This document shows positions 58,525-64,000 of a stretch of DNA of 64,000 bases, piece after piece (positions within the stretch are counted from its first letter, which is position 1; every line of letters starts with the position of its first letter). The DNA is from Petrosia ficiformis. Lineage: Eukaryota > Porifera > Demospongiae > Haplosclerida > Petrosiidae. A program made the translations under genes and the position numbers. The notes under the pieces were generated by a model that did not search any database, was not told the DNA's origin, and worked only from the letters and a program-made list of their open reading frames with translations. Where the stretch lies: positions 22,601,466 through 22,665,465 of the forward strand of contig OX345636.1 of the NCBI GenBank assembly GCA_947044365.1. The letters are read 5' to 3'.

Positions 58525-59204
58525 ATATTAATTTTTAAAGTATAACAGTATTTGTTTTTTTGCTTGAATTTGATCTTTTGAAGGAAGAAAATAATTATTA
58601 ATAATGAATGATTACATCTAATTACATTCACTTTTCAGCTGTTTTATATATTAAAAAAGTATCTACATGTGACAAATTCTGATGGGTTTCATAAAGAGGG
58701 AGGATATCCTCTGTACATGTGTGATGTCATTGGAATTCAAACAAGGGGGATTAGCCCTCCTATATTCCACTCAATAAGTTATTTGTACATTACAGTACAT
58801 GATTATATATTTATACTTAACAATCATGCTTTAAATTGGTTTACACTATTGTAAAACTACACCAGTATATAATTATATATGAAGTAGTGAGTGACATTTT
58901 TCATCTGTAAATTGCATTTATCATAGTTTTAATTGTTTCAATACTTGTGAAGTGAGCCTCAAAATAGAATGTAATTCATCACATTTTACTGAAATATCCT
59001 GAGAACCGATTGCTTGATTTTTGAAAAGCATATAAAATTAGTGTACCAATTGCAAAAAGCAGGCAAAATTCCCTATTTACCAGAATAAGAATATTGTAAC
59101 ACTATGCTATTCCTCGATCTCTTACTTTTCAACTAAGAGATACTTCAAAGAAATGAAAGCTATCATTTGATGAGTCTATTGAAATGAAATGTTAGCCTGA
59201 ACCA

Positions 59205-59269
59205 AAACATCTATTCTGGTCAGAATGATGTATTCAATGAATATATCATTCTGACCGAAATAGATGTTT
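59205..59269. repeat. Inverted repeat, arms about 24 bp
   Basis: AAACATCTATT, TGGTCAGAATGAT and GTATTCA pair with TATCATTCTGACC, AAATAGATGTTT at the other side, with one or two mismatches, and AT-rich middle. It could form a hairpin. No link to a named element. Confidence 0.7.
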
Positions 59270-60572
59270 ATTGAATAAAGGTCGTGTAAAAGCAGACAAG
59301 CTGATATCTGCTGTTATATTGCTTAAATATAAGACTACAGTCCATATTGGAAGGTGACTTACGTTGTGGTCATGTGACAAACTATATAATGCAGGCAATA
59401 AAGATCACAAAAAAATCTATTGAAGAACAAAAACAATTTTCTCAGGGAGTCATAAGTCTTAGAGAGTAATTAATGTGCACTAAATCCAGGTACCAAGAGC
59501 AGAATAGGTTTGAGACTATGTGTGGAATGGGAATAAAGAGACACCTATTTGGATCATTGTATGTAATAGCAAAATGGTTGAATGTTGATCCTCTTCCTTA
59601 TCTCTTACAAGACAATTTAGCTAAGTAATTTTGAGACTAACACAAGTTTTGTTTTGATCAAATGCTCACTAGTGTTATTTAGCTTCAGAAGCCAATTAAA
59701 ATTAATGTGATTTATAGAAAGAGCAAAAATTTCTGATAAGTAATAAGAATAGCACCTCATTAAAATTTAGAGAAGTGTGGCTTCATCAACATAACTGAGG
59801 ACATGTAACAATATAAGCCTATATCTCTATACTTTTTATTAACGAGATGTCACTTTTTATTAGTGTTGTACCTATACTAGATTTTGCTTATAATTCAGAT
59901 GCAGATATTATAAGCAACTACAACTGCCTAAACCTATACTTAAACCTTAGGCCAAAACCTTAAATATAAACCCCACTATCTCAGCATGTCTCTCGGTCTC
60001 TATCTCTGTCTCTCTCTCCTTCTCTGCTCTCCATCTCTCTTTCTCCATATCTGCTCTCCTCTCTTTCTTCTCCATCTCTAAATAAAATAAAAAGTAGTGT
60101 TGTATATACATATGCTGGTAAATGTATTGGTGCCTATACCAAGTATAGGTATAGTATAGGATTAAAGGTCACAGGGTTTAGAGTTTAGTGCTGTAATGTT
60201 TGGGGTCATAACATTTTGGGTTGTAGAGTTGTTGGTTTTAGACATAACACAATGTATTATAACAATTTTGAAATTTTTAGCAATGTATTAATACAATAAT
60301 TTGATAATGTCATTAGCTTCAGACATTTCTTCTTTGACATGAGCGTCCAACTTCATTTGGAATGATTATGCTAATTTTATTTAGCTATTATGTAGGACTA
60401 ATCCAATTCTTTGATTATTTTCATGATAACCATTCTTTCTAGAACTAAAATGGAATCCGTACCCTTCATTACCTGAGAGAGCATACTGTAACAAAAGTTT
60501 GAAAAATGCCTAAATTGTAGAATGGTAAAGTGAAAAGTAGGAAGGTGAAATGTTATAAGCTAGCATATCAGA

Positions 60573-60809
60573 AAGTATGTGAAAAGAAACTTTTACTGTG
60601 CTAAATTCAGTGATGGGAAGACTTGAAATAGAAATCATTTCTGATGTGGAACTTTGAACTGATCTATAATTATGTTATGTCCCTATTTTGATGGTTTCTA
60701 ATGACATACCTTTTGAAACGTTTATCCACATTCACAGAGCCAGCACATGTAGCGTTTTCATGCAGGTAGTGTCAATGATGATCCTTCATGTGTAGGTGTC
60801 CACTGAGAC
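60573..60809. repeat. 237-bp direct repeat, copy 1
   Basis: Starts aagtatgtgaaaagaaac and ends tccactgagac. Matches 61567-61803 with only a handful of differences. Confidence 0.85.
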
Positions 60810-61065
60810 AAAGTATTTGGCAAGAAAGCTCTTACTTTATAAACACAATTATCTATTTAGTTATAATTTCTGTTGAAGTAACTAGAACTAAATTATATTA
60901 GTCAGTCAACATGATTATTATAATTATGTGTAATGATTATATTTCATATTAAATTTTAGAGTTATCTAATGATGTGAAGTATATATTTTAAATATTATTA
61001 TTAATTTCTTTATTATATTATATTATAGGTGAAGATGTACCTAGTTAGTATATTCCTACACCTGT

Positions 61066-61471
61066 AACTGAGTTCCCTTATCTCCTCCCTCCATGTACTA
61101 TCACCATAATACACCTTTAGTGAACACAAGAGAATAGGTGATACATGGGTGAGTACCCCATTCTACGATGGATCAGATGGATACAAGCTTAAGTTATTAG
61201 TAGATGCCAATGGTTACACTTAATGGTACAGGTACACATATAATAGGTGTTAGTGTGAGGCTTATGCAAGATGAAAATGATGAGACCTTAAAATGGCCTT
61301 TCAATAGTGTCATTACTATTCAACTTCTCAACTGGAGGGATGATAAGGGACATGTAGAGAAGACTATTGGCCATTACAATGGACAATTGAAATCTCATAC
61401 AAGAGTCAAACAAGGAGATACAGCTCCTAGTGGGCAGGGTAAACCTGACTTCATATCTGAGAATCAGGGGC
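61066..61471 (+). pseudogene. TRAF-type MATH domain fragment, frameshifted
   Basis: LLPPCTITI (about 61083) and TWVSTPFYDGSDGYKLKLLV (from about 61145) run up to DANGY. The frame then shifts near 61219 and continues NGTGTHIIGVSVRLMQDEND, ETLKWPFNSVITIQLLNW, GKPDFIS. This is the MATH/TRAF-C fold (W.S..FY....GYK, GTH+.V...LM.+...D.LKWPF...ITIQLLN), which in TRAF proteins binds receptors and trimerises. The RING, zinc fingers and coiled coil of a TRAF are absent, and the start-side strand has stops. A duplicated, dead fragment, though a sequencing error at the shift cannot be excluded. Confidence 0.8.
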
Positions 61472-61532
61472 ATAGCTAGACTTTGATTGATGATATGGAA
61501 TAGTCAGCACTGGAAGCACACTGCAAATAGTC

Positions 61533-61560
61533 TCGCGTAGCCAGACCCATCCCACTGCAA
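61533..61560. mobile_element. Solitary TAGTCT element end
   Basis: TAGTCTCGCGTAGCCAGACC matches the ends of the TAGTCT elements, but no partner end is seen. It directly precedes copy 2 of the 237-bp repeat. Confidence 0.5.
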
Positions 61561-61566
61561 GCGAGG

Positions 61567-61803
61567 AAGTATGTGAAAAGAAAATTTTACTGTGCTAAAT
61601 TCAGTGATGGGAAGACTTGAAATAGAAATCATTTCTGATGTGGAACTTTGTACTGATCTATAATTATGTTATCTCCCCATTTTGATGGTTTCTAATGACA
61701 TACCTTTTGAAACGTTTATCCACATTCACAGAACCAGCACATGTAGCATTTTCATGCAGGTAGTGTCAATGATGATCCTTCATGTGTAGTTGTCCACTGA
61801 GAC
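61567..61803. repeat. 237-bp direct repeat, copy 2
   Basis: Same sequence as 60573-60809, 994 bases downstream, so that the MATH fragment lies between the two copies. Confidence 0.85.
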
Positions 61804-64000
61804 TTTCTCTCTCACTAGAACTAGCTAGAGAGCAAGTCCATACTTCACGCATACATCAACATGCTATTCCAATCTCCTATTTAAGTACCATATGCTAACA
61901 ACATCAAAGGGCAGCTGGACACTTGATGTATAGCTATTAATTATCTGAGTGTCACTTTAATGCTGATCAACTAAATTGAGGAAAATAGGTGAAAATGACC
62001 TGCAAGGAACATCTGTTTCTGATACACACAAGAATACACAGGCACATATACACACACCATGTAAAATAAGGACATTATAAGTAAATACTCTAACCATTTT
62101 TCATGACAAATTTATCATAATCCACAAAACAAGAGGTAGGATGAATGTAGCTGTTTTTAATAGTCATTTGACATTGAAATTTAAAATATCTAATCGGAAC
62201 TTTGTTACCAAGAACTATGTACATATCATGGACACTTATTCTGGACTTATAAGAAGCAGAAGCAGACAATATATTGTAAAAAGTAAACACCAAATCTAAC
62301 GTCTTTGTAGTTGATATTAATTACATCTTAAGCTTTGCATTCATAATTATAATACACAAAAGAATACCCCTAGTCATTGGCCATAACTATATTATTATAG
62401 AAATGTACATCTCACTCTGCCATCATTTACATGTTTATACAAATGAAATCATTTACATGCATTTACACATACATGTACATGCACACACATAAATGTACCT
62501 ACCATCATTACTTATTTCACTTGTACATGTATCATGTATACACATGTACACCAAATGTATGTATAATTAATTATATATAGTAGTATGCACATGAACATAT
62601 CATATCCATACAATCTATATAGTTATGTATTGTATACCAACAATTACATGTATGCTCATAATTACACATCTGGAAAGTCTCTTATTATCTTACTAAGAAC
62701 ACATCAATATCTACTGTTGATGTGTCATTGTTTAGCAGATCTGCCTGTAGCCTGTACGAAAGATAGAAAAAGAAATAAAAATTTAGTTAGTAAGTAATAA
62801 ATGGATCTCAGGGGAGGGATGGAATCAATTTGAATGAATTTTGTGTACTAAAAAGACTGTATAGTGAAATATTTTCAAGGGAGCAAATTTTAATGATTGT
62901 CTGGATAAAGTAATGTGTGAAATAAATTTCGAGGTTTTTAAACATGACTATTAACATGCAATCATGTAATATAACATGTCTCAAATATTGAATTTAGTAG
63001 ACTGTTAATACACTGTATTTGTTTTTATTTGCTTTTTTGTACATGCAGAAATCAATGAAAATGATTTCTTGGAATCTTACAAAAAGATATTACAGTTGAC
63101 TATTTTGATGATTGTCTGTGACAAAGTGTTTTATGAGAGACATTACAAGGTTTGTAGGTATGTCTATTAACATTTTATCGGGGATTTTAAATTAAGTGGT
63201 GTGTGTACATGTCCAATCCACGAGAAATATATACGCACCTAGATACTTTCTCTAGTAACCCAATTTCCCAGAGTTCAAAAATCATTTAGTAGCTTCATTT
63301 GTGATCACATGCAAACACATTGAAAGAAATACAGTGTTAATCTACATGTATTGATTGTTCTGTCTAATGTATTGTCCACTTGGGCAATGGGCAATGGTCC
63401 TCACTATAGCACTCCTTTCACCAATGCAGGTGTTATACCTGCCTTTTTGAGGGGCAAATGCAAGCTTTTGAAGTTTTATATTGTCGTCTAATTTTTGTAG
63501 TGAGTAATTAAAGATAGGCAGTATTTTTTACTATTGTTGTATAATAATATATTTACAAATAATGGTGTGAATGCATGTAGTAATAATGTGACTGTGTATG
63601 ATATATAAAATAATTGTTATATATAAAATGTTTACCGTTGCTTCAACTATCTAGCCATGATTACTGAATGCTGGACACCAAAAAGCAGTCATAAGGATAC
63701 TTTTTTTCTATATATCTTGTTTATACTAGTCTGTATGTCTTGCTTTTGAAAGCACACAATATGGAACACCACTACTTTGTTTTGTTCTTCTTATTGTTCT
63801 CCTTTGTAGACGATTGTTGCGAGCTCGGAGGGTAGCATGAAAATTAGTACACTACTTACATCATATGGAATTTTCATAATCAAGAACTAGCAACTCACAT
63901 GCTTCATGTTGGATAGTTGAGTCATCACTTCTCTTTCCTACGTTTTAATTACGTGGATGAAGAAAAGGAAACTCAATGTCATTAGATAAGTGTACATGTA
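61804..64000. other. Non-coding end of the window
   Basis: TACATGTA-rich around 62400-62650. One weak exon-like stretch at 63049-63157 (INENDFLESYKKILQLTILM) has an acceptor-like acatgcAG but no family. 63655-63715 is the right end of an ATCCCTATRATTGCTT MITE (gctggacaccaaaaagcagt, then cataaggatac). Its flank tctatatatcttgttt is also found after 25720, so the two may belong to a larger repeat. Confidence 0.45.

Larger units (their letters stand above)
58525..61060. other. Non-coding stretch after the main gene
   Basis: No supported gene. Contains the inverted repeat at 59205-59269, a polypyrimidine (CT-rich) tract at about 59985-60080 and the first copy of a 237-bp direct repeat (60573-60809). 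Confidence 0.5.

Noticed and set aside
58473..58600. GTAAAT at the stop codon as a donor to further exons
   Set aside because: No downstream exon with matching phase or ankyrin similarity was found. The last unit matches the closing unit of blocks A and B, and ATTAAA follows.
63049..63157. Possible exon INENDFLESYKKILQLTILM
   Set aside because: Only an acceptor-like sequence supports it. No family, no partner exon and an uncertain donor.

Overview
The window looks like animal nuclear DNA, most likely from a sponge (Amphimedon-like). It is AT-rich, its genes are split by GT-AG introns from about 50 bp to 6 kb, it has AATAAA-type poly(A) signals, TACATGTA-type words are very frequent, and the main gene combines Death, CARD-like and ankyrin modules as sponge genomes often do. 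The species call is an inference. I see no bacterial operon, CRISPR array, rRNA or convincing tRNA.

Layout. 1-2.4 kb: decayed Gypsy-type LTR retrotransposon on the minus strand. 3.75-4.08 kb: last two exons of a minus-strand gene ending in a SAM domain. 4.15-7.1 kb: an inverted pair of 27-bp tandem arrays around a perfect 44-bp foldback, a 1,000-bp TA-flanked MITE and a piggyBac-type MITE. 8.35-10.97 kb: a complete six-exon class I SAM-dependent methyltransferase gene (273 aa, plus). 10.2-12.0 kb: MITEs and a hAT remnant. 12.46-13.7 kb: two isolated minus-strand exons, one TPR-like and one carrying the catalytic PCQ motif of a DNMT1-type DNA methyltransferase.

14.875-58.475 kb: one large plus-strand gene that I assembled by hand into 30 exons. 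Every junction keeps the reading frame, giving 1,410 codons plus stop. Order: Death domain, acidic/serine-rich linker, two paralogous CARD-like domains, a ~270-residue module of the kind recurring in sponge predictions, short VASQT repeats, coiled coil, then 16 exons that each encode one ankyrin or ankyrin-related unit, ordered in three super-repeats. This looks like a cytosolic innate-immune or cell-death scaffold; that role is inferred from domains only. Its first exon is split inside the Death domain by a 1,253-bp transposon with a perfect 9-bp target duplication. In the sequence as given the gene is therefore broken; without the insert the frame is intact.

The introns of that gene are a transposon museum: the RecQ-helicase-bearing TAGTCT element and its MITEs (9-bp duplications), piggyBac-type MITEs (TTAA), Tc1/mariner-type MITEs (TA), an abundant ATCCCTATRATTGCTT family, two long hAT transposase pseudogenes, a Penelope-like element with a degenerate hammerhead-like tail, a retroelement lacking its reverse-transcriptase core, and foldback palindromes with CCCGAGGGC-like loops.

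58.5-64 kb: mostly non-coding, with a frameshifted TRAF/MATH fragment lying between two copies of a 237-bp direct repeat. The strongest points for follow-up are the Death/CARD/ANK gene and the TAGTCT-type transposon group that broke it.
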